Notes: generated by a model from the sequence alone, not told the origin. A DNA stretch of 64,000 bases from Desulfobaccales bacterium (GCA_041648175.1 JBAZPO010000018.1:1-64000), one strand, 5' to 3'; numbered from the stretch's first letter, positions 26,193-36,141 are shown. Numbers and translations: made by a program.

Positions 26193-26798
26193 TTAGGGTT
26201 CGCCCAGGCAGGCCAGCATCCGGTCCCAGAGCCGGTCTTTGCCCTCCAGATTAGGGGCGGAAAACCAGATAAAGTCAGCGGGGTCTACGCCGAAGGGCGT
26301 CAGAGCGCCGGCAGCAAGTTTCAACTGGCGACTGCGCTCCCCTTGCTTCAGCTTATCGGCCTTGGTCAGGACCGGGATCACCTTTCGCCCCTGTTCCAGC
26401 AAGAATTCCCACAGGAACAGTTCCTCGTCCCCAGGCTGGCGGCGCCCGTCCTGGAGAAACACCACCGCAGCCAAGGACTCACGTCCACCCAGGTAATCCA
26501 AGACCAGACGTCCCCAACCGGCCTTGAGCTCCTTCGACACCGCGGCATAGCCGAAGCCCGGCAGGTCCACAAAATACCAGCGCTGGTTGATAAGGAAAAA
26601 ATTGAGAGCCCGGGTACAGCCGGGATGGGAACTGGTGCGCACCAGTTTTTTGCGCCCCAGCAGGGTGTTGATCAGGGTTGATTTCCCCACGTTGGAACGC
26701 CCCAAGAAGGCTACTTCAGGCAGCCCCGCCGGGGGACATTGATCGGCCCGGTGGGCGCTCAAGCTGTACTCGGCGCTCAGGATCTTGGGGCTAGTCAT
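26193..26798 (-). CDS. engB: Ribosome biogenesis GTPase EngB/YsxC
   Basis: 201 residues; cytoplasmic GTPase needed for late 50S assembly. G1 GRSNVGKST (33-41), G2 around HPGCTRALNFF, G3 DLPGFGYA, G4 TKADK and G5-like WFSAPN are present. Length is normal. It is the first gene of a short minus-strand pair with the ornithine cyclodeaminase-like gene and is divergent from plsC. Confidence 0.95.
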   Translation of the reverse strand: MTSPKILSAEYSLSAHRADQCPPAGLPEVAFLGRSNVGKSTLINTLLGRKKLVRTSSHPGCTRALNFFLINQRWYFVDLPGFGYAAVSKELKAGWGRLVLDYLGGRESLAAVVFLQDGRRQPGDEELFLWEFLLEQGRKVIPVLTKADKLKQGERSRQLKLAAGALTPFGVDPADFIWFSAPNLEGKDRLWDRMLACLGEP

Positions 26799-26994
26799 GG
26801 TCTGATCGAACGGCAGTCATTGAAAGATTCATGGTTTATTATAGCCGGGCTCCAACAAAAAATCCAAGGTCCGGGGCATTATCCGGCTCCGGACCCGCCC
26901 AGCGAGCCATGATTAGCCGCTGGGTCTCTTCGCCATAAAGGTTGACGGGTCGTGGGTCTCCGGGTTAAGGTTAAAAAATGGATGTGGAGGGAGG

Positions 26995-27732
26995 ATGGTA
27001 GTCGTGGCCTGGGGCCTATGGTTCCAATTCTGGTTGGTGCTGCTCACCCTGTGGGCGGGAATGCTAATTATTGGCTGGTCATACATAGACCAAGACAGCC
27101 CCATGATCCATCGCGCCTGTCGGTGGTGGGGCCGGAACCTCCTCAATGTCGCCCACATCCCGGTCCAGGTGGAGGGCCTGGAACACCTGCAGCCCGGACA
27201 GGCCTATGTCTTCGCCGCCAATCACCGCTCCAACTTCGACATCTTTGCACTGATCTCGGTTTTGCCAGGCCGGTTTCTCTGGGTGGCCAAGAAATCGCTT
27301 TTCCACATCCCAGTGCTCGGCCAGGCCCTCTCCCGCATGGGCTCCATCTCTGTGGACCGGGAAAACCTGCGCTCCGCCGTTCAGAGTCTCGATCAGGCTA
27401 CGGCCATTGTTAAGAGAGGCGTGTCCATGGTCATCTTTCCCGAAGGCACCCGATCCCTCTCCCGGGAACTCCTGCCCTTTAAAAAAGGGGTCTTCGTCAT
27501 GGCCATGAAGGCGGGGCAGCCCATTGTGCCGGTGAGCATCAGCGGTACCCGCTTCATCCAGCCCCGGGACACCATCCGGATGAAACCGGGACCTATCAAG
27601 GTGGTCATATCCCCCCCCATCGCCCCGGGCACGTTCAGCCGTAAAGAAGAACTCATGGCTGCGGTGCGCCAGGCCATCGACGCCCACTACGACCCCGATT
27701 TTCCCCATGGTCCTGAAAACCGAACCTCCTAA
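26995..27732 (+). CDS. plsC: 1-acyl-sn-glycerol-3-phosphate acyltransferase
   Basis: 245 residues. N-terminal membrane helix (8-30), HX4D catalytic motif NHRSNFD (His77, Asp82), MGSISVDRE and FPEGTRS substrate motifs, and VPVSISGT. It acylates lysophosphatidate to phosphatidate at the inner membrane. GGAGGGAGG sits directly upstream of ATG 26995. The gene overlaps the RNase J start by 26 bp, so the two are translated from one message. Confidence 0.93.
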   Translation: MVVVAWGLWFQFWLVLLTLWAGMLIIGWSYIDQDSPMIHRACRWWGRNLLNVAHIPVQVEGLEHLQPGQAYVFAANHRSNFDIFALISVLPGRFLWVAKKSLFHIPVLGQALSRMGSISVDRENLRSAVQSLDQATAIVKRGVSMVIFPEGTRSLSRELLPFKKGVFVMAMKAGQPIVPVSISGTRFIQPRDTIRMKPGPIKVVISPPIAPGTFSRKEELMAAVRQAIDAHYDPDFPHGPENRTS

Positions 27733-29383
27733 CTGGGTAGACCTGACCTTCCTGGGCGGCCTGGGGGAAATCGGCCTCAATATGATGACCCTGGAGACCG
27801 ACAACTACCTGGTGGTGGTGGACGCCGGACTCATGTTCCCCGAAGACCAGATGCTGGGGATCGACATTGTCATCCCCGATTTTTCCTACCTGCGGGAGCG
27901 CCGGGACAAAATGGCGGCCATAGTCCTCACCCACGGCCACGAAGACCATATCGGCGCAATCCCCTTTTTGCTCAAAGAAATTCCGGTGCCGGTGTATGGC
28001 ACCCCCTTCACTCTGGCCCTGGTCAAAGAAAAGCTGCGGGAACACGGCATTCTGGAAGACACCGAACTGCTGGAGATCACCCCCGGGGTCCCTCTGGTCC
28101 TGGGACCTTTTGAATTCGAGTTCATCCGGGTGTGCCACTCCATCGTGGACGGGGTGGGGTTGGCGGTGCGCACCCCCCAGGGCATCCTGGTCCATTCCGG
28201 CGATTTTAAGATCGACCAGACTCCGGTGACCGGCAGCGCCACTGACCTGAACCGTTTCGCCCACTACGGTGAAGAAGGCGTCCTGGCTTTGATGTCCGAC
28301 TCCACCAATGCCGAACGCCCCGGTTACACTTTGAGCGAACGGGAAATCGGCACCACTCTGGAAGGGTTGATCCGGGAAGCGGCTGGCCGGGTCATAGTCG
28401 CTGTTTTTGCTTCCCATATCCACCGCCTCCAGCAGATCATAGACATTGCCGCCAAGTTCAAACGTCAGGTGCTGTTCAATGGCAAGTCCATGGTCCTCAA
28501 CACCCGGCTGGCCAAGGAACTGGAGTTGCTTACGGTCCCCGGCGGTCTGGAGATTACCGTGGGGGAACTGGACCGTCTGGACCCGGCCCAAACCATCATC
28601 GTCACCACCGGCAGCCAGGGAGAGCCCTTGAGCGCCCTGGCCCGCATCGCGCTGGAGGCCCACAAGCAGATCCACATCCAGGCGGGCGATCTGGTAATCC
28701 TGTCCTCCAAGTTCATCCCCGGCAACGAACGGGCCATAACCACGGTGATCAACAACCTCTACCGCTTGGGGGCCGAGGTGGTGTACCAGGAGGTGGCGGA
28801 CATTCACGCCTCCGGGCACGCTTCCCAGGAAGAGTTGAAACTCTTGTTGAACCTTACTCGGCCCCGGCACTTCATTCCCATTCACGGAGAGATGCGCCAC
28901 CTCATCAAGCACACCCGGCTGGCCCGGGCCGTTGGAGTGTCTACGGACGGCATCCTCCTGGCCACTGATGGCGACCAGGTCCGTTTCGAGGGCCAGGGTG
29001 CGACCTTTCAAGAAAAAGTGGACACTGGCCGGGTCTTCGTGGACGGCAAAGGGGTGGGGGACGTCAGCCGCATCGTGCTCAGGGACCGCCGCCATCTGGC
29101 CGCGGACGGCCTGGTGATCGCCTATGCCGCGGTGGACCCCACGGCTGGAAAGATCGTCACCGAGCCGGACCTTATTACCCGGGGCTTCACCCTGGAAGAA
29201 GAGCAGGCGCCGCTTCTGGACCAGGCCCGCAAAATCTTCCAGGAGATTGTGGTCCGAGCCTTGTCTGAGCCCACCCAGGACTGGCTGGAAATCCAGACCC
29301 AGGTTAGTAAAGCCTTGCGGAAGCTCTTCTTCAAGCTCCTGGAACGCCGCCCCATGATCCTGCCGCTGATTTTAACGCTGTGA
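27707..29383 (+). CDS. rnj: Ribonuclease J
   Basis: 558 residues; metallo-beta-lactamase/beta-CASP endo- and 5'-exoribonuclease for mRNA decay and rRNA maturation. Zinc motif THGHEDHIGA (His76, His78, Asp80, His81), then VCHSIVDGVG, HSGDFKID, SDSTNAERPG, VAVFASHIHR and the beta-CASP blocks TTGSQGEP and IHASGHASQEE, ending with HFIPIHGEMRHL and a C-terminal domain of about 130 residues. Length and order are those of the standard enzyme. It overlaps plsC by 26 bp; a heptamer repeat follows eight bases after its stop. Confidence 0.95.
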   Translation: MVLKTEPPNWVDLTFLGGLGEIGLNMMTLETDNYLVVVDAGLMFPEDQMLGIDIVIPDFSYLRERRDKMAAIVLTHGHEDHIGAIPFLLKEIPVPVYGTPFTLALVKEKLREHGILEDTELLEITPGVPLVLGPFEFEFIRVCHSIVDGVGLAVRTPQGILVHSGDFKIDQTPVTGSATDLNRFAHYGEEGVLALMSDSTNAERPGYTLSEREIGTTLEGLIREAAGRVIVAVFASHIHRLQQIIDIAAKFKRQVLFNGKSMVLNTRLAKELELLTVPGGLEITVGELDRLDPAQTIIVTTGSQGEPLSALARIALEAHKQIHIQAGDLVILSSKFIPGNERAITTVINNLYRLGAEVVYQEVADIHASGHASQEELKLLLNLTRPRHFIPIHGEMRHLIKHTRLARAVGVSTDGILLATDGDQVRFEGQGATFQEKVDTGRVFVDGKGVGDVSRIVLRDRRHLAADGLVIAYAAVDPTAGKIVTEPDLITRGFTLEEEQAPLLDQARKIFQEIVVRALSEPTQDWLEIQTQVSKALRKLFFKLLERRPMILPLILTL

Positions 29384-29390
29384 AAAAACA

Positions 29391-29421
29391 GCTTTCAGGT
29401 TTCAGCTTCCAGCTTTCAGCC
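29391..29421. repeat. Period-7 heptamer array after RNase J
   Basis: Units CTTTCAG, GTTTCAG, CTTCCAG, CTTTCAG in tandem, seven-base period, starting seven bases after the RNase J stop. One of nine such arrays in this window. Confidence 0.75.
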
Positions 29422-29476
29422 AAAGCAGATTTGGAGCCCTTGCCTTTTCTGCAAGGCTTGGTATCATAGAATTGTT

Positions 29477-29860
29477 ATGAAAAGGGCCGTCACCGCTCGC
29501 TACCTGATGTTAGTCGTTATTGCCTGGGCGGTGCTTTTTCTGCCGTTAGGAAATCTTGCCGCGGTGGCGGCCCTTCCGGTGGGCTGTCCCCATTGTCATG
29601 GGGCCGGCGTTGGCATTGTCTCCGGCCAGTGTTGTTGCCCATCCGGGATGCCCGGTTCGTGCGGGGGCTGCGGCCATGATGGCATATCTCTGTGCCGTTG
29701 CAATTCCGGCAGTCCGGCCTTCATCGCCACGCCTGCTTGCGCCATGCCCACCTGGCATGTTTCCCCTTATGTACATCCCCTAGTAAGCGTTGCCTCGAAA
29801 TTATTTCCCCTCAACATTTTCCATCCTCCCGAGCTCCATTACTTCTCTACTTTAATCTGA
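29477..29860 (+). CDS. Exported Cys-rich protein upstream of Cu/Ag efflux genes
   Basis: 127 residues. Residues 1-34 form a signal peptide or N-terminal anchor (YLMLVVIAWAVLFLPLGNLA). The middle is cysteine-rich: GCPHCHGAG, GQCCCPSG, GSCGGCGH, SLCRCNSG, at least eleven Cys in about 50 residues, suited to binding soft metals. The C-terminus NIFHPPELHYF resembles the short tails of small proteins often found before copper or heavy-metal RND operons. No enzyme domain. Metal binding or metal-responsive upstream control is inference. It precedes tolC by 262 bp, and the intergenic DNA holds a promoter-like sequence, so it is probably a separate unit. Confidence 0.6.
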   Translation: MKRAVTARYLMLVVIAWAVLFLPLGNLAAVAALPVGCPHCHGAGVGIVSGQCCCPSGMPGSCGGCGHDGISLCRCNSGSPAFIATPACAMPTWHVSPYVHPLVSVASKLFPLNIFHPPELHYFSTLI

Positions 29861-30060
29861 TTTAAATTTAGCGGTTCCCTCATCGAGAGTATTGGAGGTC
29901 ATGACGTGCCTTGATTCCAGGAAGCGAACTCTTAATCGCTCCTGAGGACCACGCCGGGCAAGGTTTTTTTTGCGCCCTTACAGGGGAATTGAGAACGATG
30001 CTCCAGGGGCCTCCGAATACTTGGCTCGGTGGGGAAAATTCTCAAGGCGCCTATAAAAAC

Positions 30061-30090
30061 TTGTATACATCTTAAGGTCATGCTTATAAT
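30061..30090 (+). promoter_or_regulatory. Predicted sigma70-type promoter for the efflux operon
   Basis: TTGTAT at 30061-30066 and TATAAT at 30085-30090 are separated by 18 bp and lie 33 bp before the tolC-like ATG. The 18-bp spacer is slightly long. No clear metal-regulator dyad is visible in the spacer. Confidence 0.5.
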
Positions 30091-30122
30091 TCCCAATAAT
30101 CTAAAAGAAGGCAGAAGGGGAG

Positions 30123-31442
30123 ATGGCTAAACCGCGGCGACTTTTCCCAAGCGCACTCTTTTTGGTCCTGTGTCTTACCGGGACTTTTAGTCTGTCCACG
30201 CCATTGCGGGCCCAAAGCAACCTGCCGCCGGACCTGCAAAACCTCATCAATGAGGCCCTCAAATCCAATGCGGAAGTGAAGCAAATGGCCTCGTTAGCTG
30301 GGGCCGCTAAGGAAACCATCAAACCCGCCGGAGCCCTGGAAGACCCCACGGTGTCTTTCGGTATGAACAATATTCCCACCGACACCTTTGCTCTGAACCA
30401 GGACCCCATGACCCAGAAAATGCTGGAACTGTCCCAGAAGTTCCCTTTTCCCGGGAAGCGCCGCCTCCGTTCCGAAGTGGCGGCGGAGCAGGCCAAATCG
30501 GAATTACTGGCATATCGAGACAAATCTAACGAGATCAGGGCCAAAGTGGTGGTGAGTTATTGGAACCTGGCTTTGGCCTATGCCGGATTCGATATTGTCC
30601 AAAAGAACAAGCAAATCTGGGAGCAGGTGGTCCAGGTGACCGAGACCCGCTATAAAGTGGGCCAGGGAATGCAGGCCGATGTGCTCCAGGCCCAGGTTGA
30701 ACTGGGAAACTATCTCGATCGCCTGCTTCAATACAAGCAGCGTCAGGAATCCTCACAGGCGGACCTGAACGCCCTGCGTTCCCAGCCACCCCAAACTCCG
30801 GTGGGGCGTCCCCAACCCCTCAGGCCCCGACCATTTGCCCTTAAACTGGATGACCTGTTCACCCAGGCCGAGGCCCGTCCTCAACTTCAGGCCCTCAAAG
30901 CCTTGGTGGCCAAGCAGCAGAAAGCGGTGGACCTGGCTAAGAAGGAGTATTTTCCCGATGCCACCATTTCCCTGGGATACGCTTTCCGGGAAACCCTGGG
31001 TCCGCCGGTGAATCTGAAACAGGCCGACATGTTTGCCGGCGGCGTGATGTTTAATCTGCCCGTCTGGCAAGGCTCCAAGATCAAGCCTAAAATCCGGGAG
31101 GAGCAGCAACGCCAGACCGCAGCCAAGGAAGCCGTGGAAAATACCTGGAATCAGGTGGCTGCCGCCATTAAGGACCGCTATGCCAAGTTAATGCGCCTGG
31201 CGCAGCAAATCACTCTCTATAATCAGGGGATTATTCCCCAGGCCAGGCAAGCGGCGGAGGCTTCCCTGGCGTCCTACCAGGTGGGGAGTCTGGGGTTCAC
31301 GCAGCTCTATCAGAACCAAATCGCCGCCTATAACGCTGAGCTGACGATGCAGGAATACCTGAAAGATTTTGAAGAAAACTGGGCGGAAATGGAATGGCTG
31401 GCGGGTGTCGAACTGCCCCGGCCACCGGGAGGAAAAAAATGA
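30123..31442 (+). CDS. TolC-family outer-membrane efflux protein (CusC-like)
   Basis: 439 residues with an N-terminal signal peptide (ALFLVLCLTGTFSLSTPLRA). Two long coiled-coil helical halves with the family's internal repeat: ALEDPTVSFGMNN and KKEYFPDATISLGY mark equivalent strands. It forms the outer-membrane duct of a tripartite RND pump. First gene of the operon; its stop overlaps the adaptor start by four bases. Confidence 0.92.
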   Translation: MAKPRRLFPSALFLVLCLTGTFSLSTPLRAQSNLPPDLQNLINEALKSNAEVKQMASLAGAAKETIKPAGALEDPTVSFGMNNIPTDTFALNQDPMTQKMLELSQKFPFPGKRRLRSEVAAEQAKSELLAYRDKSNEIRAKVVVSYWNLALAYAGFDIVQKNKQIWEQVVQVTETRYKVGQGMQADVLQAQVELGNYLDRLLQYKQRQESSQADLNALRSQPPQTPVGRPQPLRPRPFALKLDDLFTQAEARPQLQALKALVAKQQKAVDLAKKEYFPDATISLGYAFRETLGPPVNLKQADMFAGGVMFNLPVWQGSKIKPKIREEQQRQTAAKEAVENTWNQVAAAIKDRYAKLMRLAQQITLYNQGIIPQARQAAEASLASYQVGSLGFTQLYQNQIAAYNAELTMQEYLKDFEENWAEMEWLAGVELPRPPGGKK

Positions 31443-32995
31443 CGCCTGCTGCCCGAGGCAAAGGCTGGTGGGGCCTGGTGGTGGTCCTGATCCTGGGAAT
31501 TCTAGGGGTGCTGTATCTTTCCGGGGTCCTGCCCCTGCCTTACGGCAAAGAGAAACCCAACCCCCTCTGCTATGTCTCTCCCAAGAACCCCAATTATATT
31601 AAGGAAGCGCCGGGCAAAGACCCTGAGGGCCATGAACTGGTGCCGGTTTACCCCACCGGCACCCCTGGCCAGCCGCCGCCTCCGGCGGTGACGCCCAAGG
31701 CCGGGGTCCCGGCTCCTGGGGCTCCAGCCGAGGCCCCCAAGAAAGAACGCAAAATCAAGTATTGGGTCTCCCCCATGGACCCCGGCTACGTCCGGGACAA
31801 ACCCGGCAAAGCACCCTGCGGCATGGACATGGTGCCGGTCTATGAGGAGGGAGGGGAAGAAGGCCCGGGCACCATCAAGATATCCCCCACCACCATCCAG
31901 TCCATGGGGGTCAGGACCGCCAAGGTGGAGGTGCGGCCTCTATCCCGGCTTACCCTGGCCGTGGGGCTGGTGAATTTTAACGAACGCAACCTTGCCACCA
32001 TTACCACCAAAGTAAATGGTTGGGTGGACCGCCTCTACGTCAACGCCACTGGCGACCCGGTGCGCAAAGGGCAGGCGCTGTTGAGCATCTATAGTCCCGA
32101 CCTGGTCTCCAGCCAGGAAGAATATCTGTTGGCTCTACGTAATCTCAAGGCCATGAAATCTAGTCCGGTGAAGGAGTTGGCCGAAGGAGCCCGCCGCCTG
32201 GCCGAGGCCTCCCGCCGCCGCCTGGAGTATTTTGACATCGGCGCGGGTCAGATTAACACTCTGGAACATACCGGCCAGGTTAAGAAAAATCTGACGTTGG
32301 CCTCCCCGGCCAACGGCATTGTCACCAAACGCCTGGTGACCCAGGGCATGTATGTCCAGGCCGGCATGCCATTACTGGAAGTCGCCGATCTATCTACGGT
32401 TTGGGTGGATGCGGATATCTACCAGTATGAACTGCCCTGGATAAAGGTGGGACAGCCGGTTACCATGAGCCTGGATTATTTGCCCGGCGAGACCTTCCAG
32501 GGCAAGATTGATTACCTCTACCCCTACCTCAAGGAAGCCACCCGCACGGCCCGGGTGCGCCTGCGCTTCTCCAACCCCCAGCTCAAGCTCAAGCCCGAGA
32601 TGTTCGCCCAGGTGAAGATCGAATCCCCGGTGACTCATAATGCCGTGGTGGTGCCCGCGGATGCGGTAATCGATACTGGTCTGAAGCAGTACGTGTTCAT
32701 CGCCCTGGGTCAGGGCCGCTTCGAGCCCCGGGAAGTCAAGTTAGGGGTGCTGGGCAATGACGGCCTGCAAGAGGTGCTCTCCGGCCTCAAGGGCGGCGAA
32801 GATGTGGTCACCTCGGCGCAATTCATGCTGGACTCCGAATCCCGCTTCCGGGAGGCGGTGCAACTGATGATGCCGGGCATGGACATGGGCGGCAAAAAAG
32901 AGGAAAAGCCCCAGCCCGGGCCAGGGATGAAGATGGAAGGGACACCTCCGGCCGCACCTGCGCCGTCACCTATGCCTCCTGGGCATAAACATTAA
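31439..32995 (+). CDS. RND periplasmic adaptor with two heavy-metal-binding domains (CusB-like)
   Basis: 518 residues. A membrane anchor at about 10-30 is followed by two HMBD-like modules: LCYVSPKNPNYIKEAPGKD (43-61, ending in HELVPVY) and KYWVSPMDPGYVRDKPGKA (107-125, ending in CGMDMVPVY). The first lacks the CGM part, so only the second looks fully able to bind Cu/Ag. Membrane-fusion protein domains follow (VNGWVDRLYVNATGDPVRKG, lipoyl-like, and LASPANGIVTKRLVTQGMY). The C-terminus is Met/His-rich (MMPGMDMGG and PPGHKH). ATG 31439 overlaps the TolC stop (ATGA), with GGGAGG upstream. Confidence 0.93.
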   Translation: MTPAARGKGWWGLVVVLILGILGVLYLSGVLPLPYGKEKPNPLCYVSPKNPNYIKEAPGKDPEGHELVPVYPTGTPGQPPPPAVTPKAGVPAPGAPAEAPKKERKIKYWVSPMDPGYVRDKPGKAPCGMDMVPVYEEGGEEGPGTIKISPTTIQSMGVRTAKVEVRPLSRLTLAVGLVNFNERNLATITTKVNGWVDRLYVNATGDPVRKGQALLSIYSPDLVSSQEEYLLALRNLKAMKSSPVKELAEGARRLAEASRRRLEYFDIGAGQINTLEHTGQVKKNLTLASPANGIVTKRLVTQGMYVQAGMPLLEVADLSTVWVDADIYQYELPWIKVGQPVTMSLDYLPGETFQGKIDYLYPYLKEATRTARVRLRFSNPQLKLKPEMFAQVKIESPVTHNAVVVPADAVIDTGLKQYVFIALGQGRFEPREVKLGVLGNDGLQEVLSGLKGGEDVVTSAQFMLDSESRFREAVQLMMPGMDMGGKKEEKPQPGPGMKMEGTPPAAPAPSPMPPGHKH

Positions 32996-33012
32996 GTGGG
33001 CTCGGATAAACC

Positions 33013-36000
33013 ATGATTGCCCGAATCATCGAAGCTTGCGTTCGCAACCGTGTCCTGATCCTGCTCATTTGGATCTTGATCACTGCCTGGGGCATCTACG
33101 CCACCTTTAAGCTACCGGTGGATGCCATCCCCGACCTCTCGGACACCCAGGTGATCATCTCCACTAACTATCCCGGCCAAGCCCCTATGGTCGTGGAAGA
33201 CCAGGTGACCTATCCCCTCACCACCGCCATGCTGGCCGTGCCCAAGGCCAAGGCGGTGCGGGGCTACTCCATGTTCGGCGTGTCCCTGGTCTATATCATT
33301 TTCGAGGACGGCACCGACATCTACTGGGCCCGGACCAGGGTGCTGGAATACCTGAATTTTATCCGGGGCAAACTCCCCGCCGGAGTGAACCCGGCTTTAG
33401 GTCCCGATGCCACCGGTGTGGGCTGGGTCTATGAGTATGTGGTGGAAGACCCCACCGGCAAACATGACCTGGCCCAACTGCGCAGCATCCAGGATTGGTA
33501 CTTGCGCTACCAATTGCAAACCGTGCCCGGTGTGGCCGAAGTCGCCAGTCTCGGCGGGTTCGTCAAACAGTACCAGGTGGTGGTGGACCCCAACAAACTG
33601 GCCTCCTATAATCTCCCCCTCTCCAAAATCAAGCAAGCCATTCAGATGTCCAACCAGGATGTGGGCGGTGGGATCTACGAGCGGGCCGAGACCGAATTTA
33701 TGGTCCGGGGCCTGGGTTACATCAAGGACCTGGCGGATGTCCAAAACATTGTGGTGGGCACCGACGGCAAGGGGACCCCCATTCTCATCAAAGACGTGGC
33801 CCTGGTCCGGTTGGGCCCGGAGATGCGCCGGGGTCTGGCGGAAGCCAACGGTGAGGGGGAAGCGGTGGGAGGCATCGTGGTGATGCGCTTTGGGCAAAAT
33901 GCCCGGGACGTCATCCAGGGGGTCAAGGACAAGCTGGAAGAACTCAAAATGGGCCTCCCTCCCGGAGTCCGCATCGTCAGCGCCTATGACCGGGCCGGCC
34001 TCATCGATCGCGCCATCGACACCCTGAAAGAGGCCATATATGAAGAAATCGCCATTGTGGCGTTAATCACCATACTCTTCCTGCTGCACCTGCGAAGCGC
34101 CTTTGTAGCCATCATCAGCCTGCCCCTGGGGGTGTTGATCTCCTTTATCCTGCAATACCAATTCAATATTACCGCCAATATTTTGAGCCTGGCGGGCATC
34201 GCCATCGCTATCGGCGACATGGTGGACGCCTCCGTGGTCATGGTGGAGGACGCGCACAAGAAGATCGAGCATGCCCCGCCAGGCACGCCCCGGGAACCTC
34301 TGATCCTGGACGCCGCCAAAGAGGTTGGGCCTTCCCTGTTCTTCGCTCTCCTGATCATCACCGTATCTTTTTTGCCGATATTCGCGCTGGAGGGGGAAAG
34401 CGGCCGGCTATTTAAGCCCCTGGCCTTTACCAAGACCTTTGCCATGGGCGGGGCCTCCATCCTGGCCATCACCCTGATCCCCATTTTAATGGTTTATTTC
34501 ATCAGGGGAAAAATCCGCCCGGAGTCCGCCAATCCCCTGTCTCGGATGACTATGGCCATCTACCAACCGGTCTTGCGAGGCATTTTACGGGTGCCTCTCC
34601 TGGCCATCTTCGTGGCCGTAGTCCTGATAATCATTACCCTTTATCCCCTATCCAGGCTGGGCTCCGAGTTTATGCCACCGTTGGATGAAGGCGACCTGCT
34701 CTACATGCCCACCACCATGCCGGGCATCTCCATCACCGAAGCGAAAAACATCCTACAGCAGACGGACCGGATCATCCGCACCTTCCCGGAAGTGGACTAT
34801 GTTTTCGGCAAGGCGGGTCGGGCCGAAACCGCCACCGACCCGGCGCCTTTGAGCATGATTGAAACCACCATCCGCCTCAAGGACCGGAAACACTGGCGTC
34901 CGGGCCTGACTACGGAGGGCCTCATCCAGGAACTTGACACTGCGGTAAAATTTCCCGGCCTGGCCAACTCCTGGGGCTACCCCATCAAAATTCGCATCGA
35001 TATGCTTTCCACCGGCATCAAGACCCCGGTGGGCATCAAGTTATTGGGTAATGATCTGAACGTCCTGAGCCGGTTGGGAACGGAAGTCGAGGGCATCTTA
35101 AAGGGTGTGCCGGGAACCGCTAGCGTCTTTGCGGAACGCACGGTGGGAGGCTATTACCTGGACTTTGACATCAAACGTCAAGATGCGGCCCGGTATGGAC
35201 TTACCGTGGGAGATATTCAAGAAGTCATTGCCACGGCCATGGGGGGAGAAAATATTAGCCAGACGGTGGAGGGGCTGGAACGCTACCCGGTAAGTCTGCG
35301 GTACTTTCAGGATTTTCGCAGCAACCTGCCGGCTCTGAAACGGATCCTGATCCCCACCCCCAAGGGGCCACCCATCCCCATGGAGCAGGTGGCCGACATT
35401 AAACTCCACCAGGGACCGGACATGGTGAAAAGCGAAGGCGCCCGGCGTACCGCTTCCATCTTTGTAGATATTCGGGATATTGACCTGGGCACCTATATCA
35501 AAAAGGCCAAGGAGGCCATCCAGGCCCACTTGAAAATCCCCCCGGGCTACAACCTTATCTGGAGCGGCCAGTTTGAGTACATGGAACGGGCCCGGGAGCG
35601 GCTCCAGTTGGTGGTGCCCATTACTCTGGTGCTGGTTATCATGCTCCTCTACCTGAGCACCCAATCCCTGGTGAAGGTGGGCATCATCCTGCTAGCTATA
35701 CCCTTCTCACTCATCGGGGCTATCTGGCTGCTCTATCTGCTGGACTACAATCTGAGCGTCGGAGTGATCGTGGGCATCATCGCCCTTGCAGGTCTGGATG
35801 CGGAAACCGGGGCCATTATGCTGTTATACCTTGATATTTCCCACGATGAACGCAAGGCTCAGGGAAAACTCAACACTTATGAAGACCTGAAAGATGCGGT
35901 AATGCACGGTGCGGTTCAACGGTTGCGCCCCAAACTCATGACGATTTTGGCTAACATTTTTGGCCTGCTCCCGGTCATGTGGGCTACGGGCACCGGCGCC

Positions 36001-36141
36001 GAAGTGGCCAAGCGCATCGCCGCCCCCATGGTAGGTGGAGTGACGACCTCCTTCCTCCTGGAACTTCTCATCTACCCAGCCATCTATCTGCTATGGAAGT
36101 GGCATTTTGAGGTGAAGAAACAGAAGGTTGCTAAACCATGA
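33013..36141 (+). CDS. cusA: CusA-type Cu(I)/Ag(I) RND efflux pump
   Basis: 1042 residues, inner-membrane heavy-metal-efflux RND transporter with twelve expected helices. Met565 (DLLYMPTTMPG), Met615 (APLSMIETT) and Met664 (RIDMLSTG) sit at a constant offset of eight from Met573/623/672 of E. coli CusA, the periplasmic metal-binding triad, which supports Cu/Ag rather than Co/Zn/Cd specificity. The proton-relay region VDASVVMVEDAH and the family signature GLDAETGAIMLLYLD are present. It is expected to assemble with the adjacent CusB- and TolC-like proteins. Confidence 0.95.
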   Translation: MIARIIEACVRNRVLILLIWILITAWGIYATFKLPVDAIPDLSDTQVIISTNYPGQAPMVVEDQVTYPLTTAMLAVPKAKAVRGYSMFGVSLVYIIFEDGTDIYWARTRVLEYLNFIRGKLPAGVNPALGPDATGVGWVYEYVVEDPTGKHDLAQLRSIQDWYLRYQLQTVPGVAEVASLGGFVKQYQVVVDPNKLASYNLPLSKIKQAIQMSNQDVGGGIYERAETEFMVRGLGYIKDLADVQNIVVGTDGKGTPILIKDVALVRLGPEMRRGLAEANGEGEAVGGIVVMRFGQNARDVIQGVKDKLEELKMGLPPGVRIVSAYDRAGLIDRAIDTLKEAIYEEIAIVALITILFLLHLRSAFVAIISLPLGVLISFILQYQFNITANILSLAGIAIAIGDMVDASVVMVEDAHKKIEHAPPGTPREPLILDAAKEVGPSLFFALLIITVSFLPIFALEGESGRLFKPLAFTKTFAMGGASILAITLIPILMVYFIRGKIRPESANPLSRMTMAIYQPVLRGILRVPLLAIFVAVVLIIITLYPLSRLGSEFMPPLDEGDLLYMPTTMPGISITEAKNILQQTDRIIRTFPEVDYVFGKAGRAETATDPAPLSMIETTIRLKDRKHWRPGLTTEGLIQELDTAVKFPGLANSWGYPIKIRIDMLSTGIKTPVGIKLLGNDLNVLSRLGTEVEGILKGVPGTASVFAERTVGGYYLDFDIKRQDAARYGLTVGDIQEVIATAMGGENISQTVEGLERYPVSLRYFQDFRSNLPALKRILIPTPKGPPIPMEQVADIKLHQGPDMVKSEGARRTASIFVDIRDIDLGTYIKKAKEAIQAHLKIPPGYNLIWSGQFEYMERARERLQLVVPITLVLVIMLLYLSTQSLVKVGIILLAIPFSLIGAIWLLYLLDYNLSVGVIVGIIALAGLDAETGAIMLLYLDISHDERKAQGKLNTYEDLKDAVMHGAVQRLRPKLMTILANIFGLLPVMWATGTGAEVAKRIAAPMVGGVTTSFLLELLIYPAIYLLWKWHFEVKKQKVAKP

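Noticed and set aside
27653..29095. 480-codon minus-strand frame opposite RNase J
   Set aside because: Shadow of a strongly conserved gene; no recognisable protein features.
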